DNA from: a virus
Length of the DNA: 64,000 bases
IMG/VR virus record: IMGVR_UViG_3300046171_000284
Span: 1 to 64,000 of that record
Strand: one strand, 5' to 3'
Shown here one piece after another: positions 26,674-34,599 of this stretch; position 1 is the stretch's first letter, and each line of letters opens with the position of its first letter. The translations under genes and the position numbers were made by a program. The notes beneath the pieces are model-generated. The model searched no databases. It was not told where the DNA came from and saw only the letters and a program-made list of their open reading frames with translations.

Positions 26674-27241
26674 CCAAACCATAAAGGAGTTAGTCACGGC
26701 AATGCCGTGCAACACTTTCACTTTCCAAAGGGATTGATCATCCTAGAGGAGGAACAGACGCTCGTAAACAAGTCGTACAGAGGGCTTGCGAGCACAAGAA
26801 CTATCATTCCTAGCGGAAGGGCTTAAACCTCAAATGAGGAGGAGTCAGTGAGACATTCACTTATAGTTGGTAATCAGAAAATATACAGTATTGCACCATA
26901 ATGCCTTGAGCAAGACGATGGTCTGCACTGAGATGTAATCACAATGTCCATATGGATTCAGGATTATAATCTAAGTTCTTAGCGGAACACAGTGGGTACA
27001 ACTGTAGGCATAAACAATTGAACTTTTAAAAGTTCTGTCGGTTGTTACAGGTAAGCTCAGAGATGAGTTGTCCTGTCAGAATCCCTAGAGGATCTGTCGC
27101 ATAATATCGGTTGTTTTCTGATTTGTGGTATACATTCCACCTGTTCCAAACTTTCGGTTCATCTAAACCAAAAAACAGACTGATTCATACAAATACTCGT
27201 ATGGGTAGGGTAGGCGATTCTGCCCATACGAGACACTTTCT
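26674..27241 (+). ncRNA. Candidate structured RNA, gene-free 568 nt
   Basis: No convincing coding frame is present. Base composition is visibly richer in G and C than the genes around it. Several hairpins are seen: CACGGC-AAT-GCCGTG (26695-26709), GCTCG/CGAGC (26760-26792), the palindrome GAACTTTTAAAAGTTC (27020-27035), a nested stem from ACAGG to CCTGT (27047-27076), and CTCGTATGGG/CCCATACGAG (27196-27232) ending 10 bases before the next ATG. Large structured RNAs such as ROOL and GOLLD are known from phages; I cannot assign this to either. A long leader is the alternative. Confidence 0.45.
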
Positions 27242-27963
27242 ATGCAAAATACAAATAACAAAAAACTATTTGTTCTAATTGTAAAAGAAATGGGTCGTTG
27301 GAAAACACTAGGGATTTTCGACAACTTAAAATCTATAAAGTTAGAACAAAGCAACATCCAAAATATATGCGAAATAATACAAACTCGTACAGTCCAACAG
27401 CGACACCTCTCCAAATTCTTGGAGAACTCGATGGTTCCAACTTGGGATCACAACCTAAAAATAAGAAACCGGTTGTTCGGAGGTGCAGATTGGAAAAATC
27501 AAATGTATTCTTCAAAGACCAAAGGTTCGGACTCCTAACAGGATTAACAGTAGCAAGTAAAATACTACAGCATCATCTAGTATTTACATCGTCAAAATTC
27601 GGCGGAACTTGGAAAGAACCCGGTGAATCTACTATCACAATCAAAATCGGAAAATGGATTGATGAAGGTAAGCTTCCAACAATTGTAGCAAATACAGGCG
27701 TTGCAGATGCCGGAGTACAAGTACAAAAAGGATCTAGATTAGTAAATCTAGACACCGTACGAACAATGTTATTAAATCTCGAAAATTGGGATTTAAAACT
27801 AAATGTACCTAATTGGGAAAAACATAAAGTACAACGAGGCAAAAGAAAGCATAAAGCTAAAGAGCATAACGAAATATTAGTCTACAGTAACGATGTCGAT
27901 GTTCTTACAAAAGAACATTGGATTATTAGATTAATAAAATTCTTCTTGCCTTGGACAAAATAA
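27242..27963 (+). CDS. Unknown protein, probable single-base frameshift
   Basis: The first frame from ATG 27242 (LFVLIVKEMGRWKTLGIFDN, NICEIIQ) reads well to about 27380; the -1 frame then reads well (TPLQILGELDG, RFGLLTGLTVASK) to 27963. One added A near CAAACTCG (27380-27388) would give one protein of 240 residues. The C-terminal end is hydrophobic (WIIRLIKFFLPW) and preceded by a basic stretch, so it may touch the membrane. No family recognised. Two overlapping separate genes are the alternative. Confidence 0.5.
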
Positions 27964-27965
27964 TC

Positions 27966-28046
27966 ATGGCTTGGGATATAATAATTATTCTTTTTCCAAT
28001 GTTACTAATGTTTTGGTTCGTATGGAAAATCGGACAAATCGAATAA
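27966..28046 (+). CDS. Single-span membrane micropeptide (26 aa)
   Basis: ATG 27966 follows the previous stop by two bases. The product MAWDIIIILFPMLLMFWFVW plus a short KIGQIE tail is almost all one membrane helix. Such micropeptides occur in phages as holin-like or regulator proteins; the function here is unknown. Confidence 0.5.
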   Translation: MAWDIIIILFPMLLMFWFVWKIGQIE

Positions 28047-28076
28047 ATTTCTCGATAACCGTAACAATAACGCCTT

Positions 28077-28096
28077 ATGTACAATATCTTGTACAT
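28077..28096 (+). promoter_or_regulatory. Perfect hairpin before the Ubl gene
   Basis: ATGTACAA-TATC-TTGTACAT is a perfect 8-bp inverted repeat with a 4-base loop, ending 23 bases before the Ubl ATG. It could be an operator or an mRNA hairpin near the 5' end of the Ubl transcript. Confidence 0.5.
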
Positions 28097-28119
28097 GCTA
28101 GCTCTTGGAGAAATCTAAC

Positions 28120-28332
28120 ATGACTGTTACTTTTCAATCAGGTGTCGCACAAATCACTCGTGATTTCGACGCAGGTACTACCTTGGGTCAAGCTTTGGAA
28201 GTCGTCCGTCCCGCACTCAATGTTGGTACTGTTTCCGCAGTATCCAACGGAGTTGAGATCGGACAAGGCGACGCAATTGATGGTTTCAACCATATTCAAT
28301 TGCACGCCCAAAGCCACTCTAAGGCTGTATAA
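28120..28332 (+). CDS. Ubiquitin-like (ThiS/PRTRC-C-like) beta-grasp protein candidate
   Basis: 70 residues from ATG 28120, with GGAG ten bases upstream. The order beta (VTFQSGVAQITRDF), TTLGQALEVVRPAL helix, VSAVSNGVEIGQGDAIDG and a final IQLHAQ strand is that of ThiS/MoaD-like and PRTRC-C-like beta-grasp proteins. It ends SHSKAV, without a terminal GlyGly, so it may need trimming or be used unprocessed. Its codons (GGT, CGT, ATC, GTC-rich) and composition are unlike the A-rich neighbours and suggest high expression. It precedes E2-, E1- and JAMM-like genes, which is the strongest reason for the call. Confidence 0.65.
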   Translation: MTVTFQSGVAQITRDFDAGTTLGQALEVVRPALNVGTVSAVSNGVEIGQGDAIDGFNHIQLHAQSHSKAV

Positions 28333-28505
28333 GCGTTAAATAAGAACTATCATTAGTAGTTCAACTGACCTCAATAAGAGGAACCACACTGCTTACTAAA
28401 TCATAATATACAAGCAATCGGGTCTAAGTACTTGAACCCGCGAAATCAATACCTGAACCATCCTACATTATAGACAATGTAGATCATGATCAGACAACCA
28501 AATTT

Positions 28506-28552
28506 GAGCTAGCTATGGAGACTAAACCCTCCGTAGCTAGCTCTTTTTTTTT
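28506..28552 (+). terminator. Strong intrinsic terminator after the Ubl gene
   Basis: A 15-bp stem (GAGCTAGCTATGGAG and CTCCGTAGCTAGCTC, one wobble), 8-base loop and nine T residues. The 173 bases between the Ubl stop and this stem also hold hairpins at 28419-28440 and 28463-28482, a structured 3' UTR or a small RNA. Confidence 0.9.
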
Positions 28553-28582
28553 CAACCTAAATCATAATAAAACAAATCAAAT

Positions 28583-29407
28583 ATGACATATCATAATAAA
28601 GAAAAATATATAATCCAAGGTGACAACATCATCTTGGAAACAACAACCAAACAAATCGTATTAAATACAAGACTACAAGATGTAGTATTCGATCCAACAA
28701 ATCGATTCTCAATAGATTCATCACTAAAAATGAATCCAATTACATCGCTGTCACAAGACAATTCAATCAGATACTTCGACTCAAACGAAATTCTATACAA
28801 AGTATCCAACATTGGTCAAAAAATATCGTTCAATTCACACGGAACACTGGCAAGTAACAACAGATGGACCCCAAGCTTCAGTTCACAATCCACAGATCCT
28901 CTATGGAAATGGGTAATAAAATCACGCTTCTCAACAACACCGGGATCAAACACAGGAATACTCAGAACATCATTCATATTAATTGAAATGTACAAAAAAG
29001 ATAGCGGACAGATACATTTAATGAATGGTAAACTCCTGTATGCAGAAGTAGACGACAAAGATTCAACTATCATCCATACTTTCGCACCACCGTTTCCAAA
29101 TGTATACGAAAACGGTCTGATATGCCTTGGTAGTCTAATCGAAACCGATGATTCAAAATTAGATCTACAAAATCCTAAAGTAATGACAGCAAAAATAATG
29201 TCAGACGGATGGAATCAAGATCTATACAGACCACAATATAATTGGGTAGAAAAAGGTGAATTAACACAAGAATTCACCTTACCGACTAATTTAAAAGACT
29301 CCAAAATAACTCATGGATTCTTAAGAACAACAGATAAAAACGATCTGACACTAGTCACCCCAATGTTACACACAAACATTCTAAATGTATTCGGAGATCA
29401 ATACTAA
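28583..29407 (+). CDS. E2-like (PRTRC-B-like) conjugating protein
   Basis: 274 residues. PFPNVYENGLICLGS carries the E2 active-site box with exact spacing: FPN in place of HPN, then seven residues, then the candidate catalytic Cys181 followed by Leu. About 40 residues before it, LYAEVDDKD and the Pro-rich APPFPN match the E2 strand and hairpin. The N-terminal 90 residues are specific to this protein. PRTRC-B proteins have a similar E2-like core at mid-length. It would accept the Ubl from the E1-like enzyme encoded at 29721. The stop overlaps the next start. Confidence 0.75.
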   Translation: MTYHNKEKYIIQGDNIILETTTKQIVLNTRLQDVVFDPTNRFSIDSSLKMNPITSLSQDNSIRYFDSNEILYKVSNIGQKISFNSHGTLASNNRWTPSFSSQSTDPLWKWVIKSRFSTTPGSNTGILRTSFILIEMYKKDSGQIHLMNGKLLYAEVDDKDSTIIHTFAPPFPNVYENGLICLGSLIETDDSKLDLQNPKVMTAKIMSDGWNQDLYRPQYNWVEKGELTQEFTLPTNLKDSKITHGFLRTTDKNDLTLVTPMLHTNILNVFGDQY

Positions 29408-29721
29408 TGGACTTAGAAAGTAAAATAATAACTGAAATAGAAAAAGCAGAAGACGACAATAAACTACTGTTTTTCAGATCAGGAATAGGTCAACACTTCA
29501 AAAACATCAACGCTTGTTATGCAGTGTTGCTAATCAGACTATCACAACATCATAACTCAGTAGCAAGAATGTTAGTAGAAACTAAATCTGTCGATCAACC
29601 AATACACAAAGATGACCCACTTATTGTACTCATGAAAAGTATAGAAATAAAACTTGATGAAATAGAAACAGACTTAAAAAACGCACTAATATTCGCAAAA
29701 AAATTAAATAAAGAAAACTAA
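29407..29721 (+). CDS. Helical protein between E2- and E1-like genes
   Basis: 104 residues, all helical in appearance (IITEIEKAEDDNKLLF, IEIKLDEIETDLKNALIF). It is joined to the genes on both sides by ATG overlaps, so it is probably made with them. No family recognised. It may be an adaptor or substrate of the Ubl system. Confidence 0.6.
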   Translation: MDLESKIITEIEKAEDDNKLLFFRSGIGQHFKNINACYAVLLIRLSQHHNSVARMLVETKSVDQPIHKDDPLIVLMKSIEIKLDEIETDLKNALIFAKKLNKEN

Positions 29722-30401
29722 TGAAAATTAATATCATCGGACTCGGAGGAGTCGGCTTAAAAATACTCAGAGAATTAGTAGAATCTAACTTCGCCATTAC
29801 AAGCATGAAGCTTTGGGATGGAGATGTAATAGAAGCACGCAACTTAGAGCGTCAAATCTACAGAACTGACCATATTGGCATGTCAAAATCAGAAGCATCA
29901 AAAGACATGTACTGCAAAGAAAATGTTGTTGGATTTCCATGCGAAACATTCGGCGACATAAATCTAATTACTCTTAGAGAAAATCAAAAAAATATCTGCA
30001 ATGATGATGTTACATTCATCGCTACAGATAACAATGAATCAAGAGTATTACTACTCAACAATTGGAAAATAATGTCAAAAAACCATGTGCTAATCAGTTC
30101 AGCGAATGCTACAGCAGACGAAGGAATTGGCATTGGTTCAACCGCATGGATCTACATGAAAGAATGGTACAACGATCCAATCAAAGACCCGATCATTAGA
30201 AACAATTTAGAATCTAATAATCATGTCAATATCGGCAGACCATGCTCAGAAACAAGCGAACCGCAAACAGCATTAGCTAACAGCGGTGCGTCTATCCGTG
30301 CAGTCGAACTACTATCACTATGGAAACATGCAAGCAGTACTTCAATTGCTGACCATCTACCAATTGAACACTCACTATTCTACAAACAAACAACTATCTA
30401 A
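29721..30401 (+). CDS. ThiF/E1-like Ubl-activating enzyme
   Basis: 226 residues, near the length of minimal ThiF/PRTRC ThiF enzymes. IIGLGGVGLKIL is the nucleotide-binding loop; LWDGDVIEARNLERQIY gives the conserved Asp and the NL-RQ adenylation motif; IATDNNESRVLLL is the second Asp region. The segment GRPCSETSEPQTALANSG has a Cys (about 178) in the place expected for a thioester Cys or a zinc ligand. No rhodanese or separate Ubl-fold domain is present. It would adenylate the Ubl C-terminus and pass it to the E2-like protein. Confidence 0.85.
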   Translation: MKINIIGLGGVGLKILRELVESNFAITSMKLWDGDVIEARNLERQIYRTDHIGMSKSEASKDMYCKENVVGFPCETFGDINLITLRENQKNICNDDVTFIATDNNESRVLLLNNWKIMSKNHVLISSANATADEGIGIGSTAWIYMKEWYNDPIKDPIIRNNLESNNHVNIGRPCSETSEPQTALANSGASIRAVELLSLWKHASSTSIADHLPIEHSLFYKQTTI

Positions 30402-30402
30402 T

Positions 30403-31215
30403 ATGACCAAAACTAATTATATAATACCTAATTGGTACTACATTATAAAATCAAATAAAACACTTAACAGAGTATTCGAAAACTCAATAGAAAATCCAAA
30501 CTCAAGTGCAGTAAAAGCAATACTGTTCAATAACTTTTCAGTACCAATGTCTGAAAAATTTGAATGTATTACTGATATTTTCAAATCAGTAATGTTGCAC
30601 TGCAAACAAAGTGATAAAAATAAATCAAGTGCGTATCATCCTACACACTTCCACCAAACTAATAATCATCCTTACTTTTGGAGAAATACCAACACAAAAA
30701 CTATCAAAAATGGAACAATTAATACAAATGGAGACGGATTAACAGTAACACAAAGAATGTGGAGCCTGCCTGACATACAACTCGATGACTTCACTGCAAG
30801 AAGAACAGAATTATGGAGTGCATATAAAACAATAGAAGAATATGCAGGTAACGATGAAGGATGCGTATCAACAGAAGCAATGATTCGTTGTTTAGTAGAT
30901 TTAGAAAGAAATGACGGAGAAATGACAGACAGCAATGTAGATAATCTTTTAGATCAGCTAACAGCAGAATGTGCTGATCATTGTGACTATGAAGAAACAG
31001 ACTACGATTACGAAGATAGAGATCATGAAGATACAACAGATTCATCTTGGTCATCATACAACAACGGAACTCTATCAAATATATTACATCGACTGAACAC
31101 ACTGTCACCTGAACAAAAAGCTACAGTAGAAGAATACATCCGATATCTAAACAATGAAGAAACTCACATAACACTAGATTACATCATTCAAAAATTAACT
31201 CCAATATCTCTATGA
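30403..31215 (+). CDS. Unknown acidic protein in the Ubl cassette
   Basis: ATG 30403 follows the E1-like stop by one base; an upstream in-frame extension inside the E1-like gene is rejected. 270 residues: a mixed N-terminal domain, His/Asn-rich middle (HPTHFHQTNNHP), then a strongly acidic C-terminal region (ETDYDYEDRDHEDTTD) and a final helical pair. It overlaps the JAMM gene start as ATGA. Not recognised; it could be the substrate or a scaffold. Confidence 0.6.
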   Translation: MTKTNYIIPNWYYIIKSNKTLNRVFENSIENPNSSAVKAILFNNFSVPMSEKFECITDIFKSVMLHCKQSDKNKSSAYHPTHFHQTNNHPYFWRNTNTKTIKNGTINTNGDGLTVTQRMWSLPDIQLDDFTARRTELWSAYKTIEEYAGNDEGCVSTEAMIRCLVDLERNDGEMTDSNVDNLLDQLTAECADHCDYEETDYDYEDRDHEDTTDSSWSSYNNGTLSNILHRLNTLSPEQKATVEEYIRYLNNEETHITLDYIIQKLTPISL

Positions 31216-32330
31216 AAACAATCATACATAAAAATAAAGTATTCCAAGAAGTAGAAACTGATTTCTACTCATCATGGAAAGAAACAATAGTGCCTGAAAA
31301 AGCACCACGACTCAGTTGGAAAAAAGCAAAAATAACTCTAGATCAATGGAACGACATCAAGAACATTTGCGAATACACCAATAACAAACACAGCTCAGAA
31401 TGCTTAATCAGATTATACTTCAACTGCCAAAAAGACGAATGGGCAATGCTCATGCATCCTCAAGAAATGAATGGCATGACTGTTGATGATGACCTAGACA
31501 CCGACTTAATACTATCATTAGGTGAAGGTTGGGCAGAAGCAGGTAGTGTACACCATCACTGTAGCTCAGGTGCATTTCAATCATCAACAGATGAATCAGA
31601 TGAAATGCAAGCATCAGGACTACACATTACTATTGGTAAAATTGGATCTGATGAATACGAAATAGATGCACGATTCAGAGAAGGTGAATCATTCACAACT
31701 CCCAATCTATCTACATTCTTCGAAGTACCTAATTGGTTAGTCAATGATGTGCCGGATAAATTCCAATATGAAATATTCGAATACTTACTGTGCTCAAAAG
31801 GTAATAGTGATTTAGCAAAAGGTGATTGGATTGCACAATGCAAAGAAAAACCAAAATTAAATACAGTACACTCATACTCTCAAAGAGCAAGATACAGTGC
31901 ATACGGTAAAAGCTCTTATCAAGTTACGCCCTACACTAACCACACAATACATAAAATACCTGACGCTGATCAAAAAGAACTATCATTAAATGATGCGACA
32001 GAATTAGATGATTATGAACACGCACAAATGATTAAAGATGCTTGGAATGAACAAGAAAAAAAGATGTTCAATGTTATTGAAGATGTAGCATTACAGTATG
32101 ATCTCGGTACTTGCGATGTACTCAGCATAATCGACGATCCTCTAAAAGAAATGGACGGTATATTAGTCAAAGCGTGGCAAGACATAAGAATGTTGGTAAA
32201 AGATACACCAATGAATCTAACTGAAATAAGAAAGTTCATATCTAATGATCAAGACGATGTAGAACTAGTGCTTACAGTTGCACATGAATACAGTCCATAT
32301 AACTACGGAACAACATATCCAATTGTCTAA
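31212..32330 (+). CDS. JAMM/MPN+ (JAB) deconjugating metallopeptidase
   Basis: 372 residues. The JAMM signature HxHx7SxxD is exact in HHHCSSGAFQSSTD: His114, His116, Ser124 and Asp127. An upstream Glu in the segment before GSVHHH is expected as the fourth catalytic residue. Downstream HITIGKIGSDEYEIDARF is the central strand pair of PRTRC-A-type JAB domains. The C-terminal 150 residues are an additional unknown domain. With E1-, E2- and Ubl-like genes it completes a conjugation-deconjugation cycle, or it could trim the Ubl precursor. Confidence 0.85.
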   Translation: MKTIIHKNKVFQEVETDFYSSWKETIVPEKAPRLSWKKAKITLDQWNDIKNICEYTNNKHSSECLIRLYFNCQKDEWAMLMHPQEMNGMTVDDDLDTDLILSLGEGWAEAGSVHHHCSSGAFQSSTDESDEMQASGLHITIGKIGSDEYEIDARFREGESFTTPNLSTFFEVPNWLVNDVPDKFQYEIFEYLLCSKGNSDLAKGDWIAQCKEKPKLNTVHSYSQRARYSAYGKSSYQVTPYTNHTIHKIPDADQKELSLNDATELDDYEHAQMIKDAWNEQEKKMFNVIEDVALQYDLGTCDVLSIIDDPLKEMDGILVKAWQDIRMLVKDTPMNLTEIRKFISNDQDDVELVLTVAHEYSPYNYGTTYPIV

Positions 32331-32397
32331 TCAACTAAACAAAAACGAGAAACAAACACTCCGTACTGCGTTACGCAGACACGAAACGGAAACAATG

Positions 32398-32429
32398 CGA
32401 AAGACCAAGCCAAAAAGCTTGGTCTTTCG
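32398..32429 (+). terminator. 13-bp perfect hairpin after JAMM gene
   Basis: CGAAAGACCAAGC and GCTTGGTCTTTCG with a six-base loop, followed by TATTCTTAAC. A CTGCG-TTA-CGCAG hairpin lies just before it (32367-32379). Shape fits a terminator, although the U run is weak. Confidence 0.6.
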
Positions 32430-32471
32430 TATTCTTAACAACATTAAAGAAATAAAATTCAAACTTAAATT

Positions 32472-32774
32472 ATGAAATATAAAATATATTATACAGCACA
32501 TATGTGTGATCATGTATATGTCGAAGCAGAATCTAGAGATGACGCACGAGACTTAGGACATGACATGGCAAACTCAGAACATCCTGAATCAGCTCATATA
32601 GACATTGATGATGTAATATCAGAAGATGATGAAGCAACCAACTCAACCCACAACTATCATGACTCAGCTACTGTAGACTACGATGGTGATGTTCTCGATG
32701 AAGATCTAGATGCTGATGATGTATTTGAAGCACAGCATTCAAAATCACCAACTATAGAATATGAAAAAATATAA
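32472..32774 (+). CDS. DpnD/PcfM-like acidic protein (100 aa)
   Basis: The N-terminus MKYKIYYTAHMCDHVYVEAE followed by SRDDARDLGHDM has the strand-VEAESxxEA-helix pattern of the small DpnD/PcfM-like fold. The C-terminal half is very acidic, with many Asp. It overlaps a second, related gene that starts at 32761. Confidence 0.55.
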   Translation: MKYKIYYTAHMCDHVYVEAESRDDARDLGHDMANSEHPESAHIDIDDVISEDDEATNSTHNYHDSATVDYDGDVLDEDLDADDVFEAQHSKSPTIEYEKI

Positions 32775-32937
32775 AGTAACATTCTTAGCAATAACTGAGC
32801 GTAACTACGAAGTTGATGCAGAAAACTTTGAAGAAGCAAAAGAATTTGCATCTACTGATTTAGAAAATGATATCGAAGTAAGTAATGCGTGGAAATCAGA
32901 CGCAAGAATAGTAGATGTCGAAGAGCAAAATAACTAA
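32761..32937 (+). CDS. DpnD/PcfM-like small protein (58 aa)
   Basis: MKKYKVTFLAITERNYEVDA and ENFEEAKEFA mirror the N-terminus of the previous gene, so the two are probably a tandem duplication. The start overlaps the previous stop by 14 bases. It ends directly before a strong terminator and is the last gene of the cassette. Confidence 0.6.
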   Translation: MKKYKVTFLAITERNYEVDAENFEEAKEFASTDLENDIEVSNAWKSDARIVDVEEQNN

Positions 32938-32940
32938 ACA

Positions 32941-32979
32941 AAATAGGTACAGATGTTAACAGCATTTGTACCTATTTTT
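32941..32979 (+). terminator. Intrinsic terminator closing the accessory cassette
   Basis: AAATAGGTACA and TGTACCTATTT form an 11-bp stem with a 15-base loop; the 3' arm runs into TTTTT and GTG. It follows the last cassette gene by three bases. Confidence 0.85.
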
Positions 32980-33008
32980 GTGCTACGACATCACTCATTC
33001 GCGTTGGG

Positions 33009-33126
33009 CTACTATCATCCCTATTGCCCACAAACTTGTCGCCATCTCTCACTCAACACACCTCGGTCGGTCGGGTGTGAGCCAATAGTTTTATTTAACC
33101 CCCTTCTCTTTTACTTGGTATTTGTA
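33009..33126 (+). promoter_or_regulatory. Regulatory unit before 33126 gene, repeat of 25907 unit
   Basis: CTACTATCAT (33009-33018) and the CCCCCTTCTC leader (33099-33126) have the same spacing as at 25907-26025. The leader runs right up to the ATG. Between them lies the left arm of a long inverted repeat (33023-33088). Confidence 0.5.
33023..33088 (+). repeat. Inverted repeat, left arm
   Basis: Two blocks, GCCCACAAACTTGTCGCCAT to CTCTCAC, and CACCTCGGTCGGTCGGGTGT to CCAATAG, recur as reverse complement at 33953-34071, on the other side of the gene 33126..33749. The right copy has about 50 more bases between the two blocks. Confidence 0.8.
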
Positions 33127-33749
33127 TGAATACATTAGTACAATATATCGATCTGATTAAGGCTGTTTTACATGCCTTAGTTCAGTCACCACTAGTTAGC
33201 GAAGATGACAGCAAATACGGATCAGACCGATTCCATACAGCTGAATACTCTGCATACGGCAAGGACGAAGAGGGTAACACCGTGATCAAACATGTCGTTC
33301 GCGCTCAGATCAACGGGGTTAAAGCAAGATTCTATTGCAATACTTCGGATCGTTGGGAAGCTTGCGTCAAGGCTCTTGCCCGAAGAACGGTTACGATCAG
33401 TAATCCAACACTATCATTAACAACACCTGCGTATGGTGATCAGGCTCAAATGTCCGAATTTATCGGTGCTTTCAATGCCGTAATAAATACGCATGGTAAG
33501 GGTTTTCGTGCGTCTCTCAGGGATGAGGATGATACGGATTGGCTTGATTTTCCTGAAGCTCAGGACATGATGCTTGATGAGAATGTTCAAACAAGTACCA
33601 CTGATTACTTGGGAATGATCGCAAATCCGAATGCTCAGGCACAGCCCCAAACGCAAACTGCTCCGACTCCGAATGTTGCACCTCAAGCAATACCTCAGCC
33701 GGTTCCTGTTCAGCCTGCCCATGACGCAGTGCCGAATGTCTTCGCTTAA
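33126..33749 (+). CDS. Unknown protein flanked by inverted repeats
   Basis: 207 residues. Residues 1-150 are mixed alpha/beta; the last 45 are Pro/Gln-rich with repeated AQPQTQ and PQPVPVQP. No signal peptide is visible and no family is recognised. Composition is more balanced than in the accessory cassette before it. The gene has its own regulatory unit and terminator, and long inverted repeats on either side, so it behaves as an independent unit. Confidence 0.65.
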   Translation: MNTLVQYIDLIKAVLHALVQSPLVSEDDSKYGSDRFHTAEYSAYGKDEEGNTVIKHVVRAQINGVKARFYCNTSDRWEACVKALARRTVTISNPTLSLTTPAYGDQAQMSEFIGAFNAVINTHGKGFRASLRDEDDTDWLDFPEAQDMMLDENVQTSTTDYLGMIANPNAQAQPQTQTAPTPNVAPQAIPQPVPVQPAHDAVPNVFA

Positions 33750-33761
33750 TTATTAACAATA

Positions 33762-33800
33762 AATAGTCCGTGATCCGTATGGTGATCGGACTATTTTTTT
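33762..33800 (+). terminator. Intrinsic terminator after 33126 gene
   Basis: AATAGTCCG and CGGACTATT form the outer stem, with nested TGATC elements and a run of seven T residues. Confidence 0.85.
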
Positions 33801-33952
33801 GCCCCGACATCACGAATCGAACCCGTTCGCCAACCTGTTTGGGGAAAGGGGAACGCACGCGTGCGCGAGACAATAGATTTTATGTCTAGTGCAGTTGCGT
33901 ACCAATACGCTGTACACCAACGACTTATGGATTACCTTATGAAATTGGGTCA

Positions 33953-34071
33953 CTATTGGCTCACACCCGACCGACCGAGGTGAGTTGTATCGAGGAAATA
34001 TGGGAATATCTAGCGATACCCCCATATCCCCCCGATACCGTGAGAGATGGCGACGAGTTTGTGGGCGATAA
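33953..34071 (-). repeat. Inverted repeat, right arm
   Basis: Reverse complement of 33023-33088: CTATTGGCTCACACCCGACC from 33953 and GTGAGAGATGGCGACGAGTT from 34040. Between them is an added hairpin, ATATGGG with CCCATAT. The rest of the gene-free 33801-34191 stretch holds only a CACGCGTGCG tract and no clear coding frame. Confidence 0.8.
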
Positions 34072-34191
34072 TGAGAAAATAAACAGTCCCCTGCCCCCAC
34101 CACCGGGGGTAACCAAAAACAATAAACCGTCGTACTAGGTATCCTTTTACAAACGATATACACTACAAAATTTTTAAGCTATTCTTGCCGT

Positions 34192-34599
34192 ATGGTACAA
34201 GCTGTAGCAGACACTACTGTCGCATCCAAAAAACTGAAAAGAGACATTTCGGACTTTTTGGTGGATGATGACATTGAAAAAGCACTTTTAACACTAAGGG
34301 AAGGTCTAAAAGCGACTAAAACTAATCGCTATAGAGATCCTAAAAACCCAAAAGGTATACAATATGGCGAAAAAGCAGACCACACAGTCAGATATCACTC
34401 AGCAAAACTGTTATTGGAGTACGGATTTGGCAAACCTGCCACTAGAGCGGAGATTAGTATTACCGATGAAACAAAAAGAACCGCTTCTCCTGACGAAATT
34501 ATCAAGAAAATTCAAAATTCTGCCCACTCTTTTAAGGAAATTGCTGATACTTATGTACATTCCCTTCCAAATGCCGATCTGAGCGAAAACGATGAGTAA
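34192..34599 (+). CDS. Putative small terminase subunit
   Basis: 135 residues, first gene of the packaging block. The N-terminal half is helical and basic; residues 60-90 (TVRYHSAKLLLEYGFGKPA) resemble small terminase or related DNA-binding proteins of marine phages. It is followed by short coupled genes and then the large terminase. The call depends mainly on position. Confidence 0.5.
   Translation: MVQAVADTTVASKKLKRDISDFLVDDDIEKALLTLREGLKATKTNRYRDPKNPKGIQYGEKADHTVRYHSAKLLLEYGFGKPATRAEISITDETKRTASPDEIIKKIQNSAHSFKEIADTYVHSLPNADLSENDE

Noticed and set aside
30286-30402. Upstream extension of the gene at 30403
   Set aside because: It lies inside the E1-like gene in another frame; ATG 30403 follows that gene's stop by one base and fits the cassette.
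28120-32937. A full PRTRC cassette with ParB-like gene
   Set aside because: No ParB-like or ParM-like protein is visible in or near the cassette; only the Ubl, E2, E1 and JAMM types are supported.
33810-34163. Minus-strand open frame over the right repeat arm
   Set aside because: Low-complexity, overlaps the inverted repeat, has no start signal and no family-like content.
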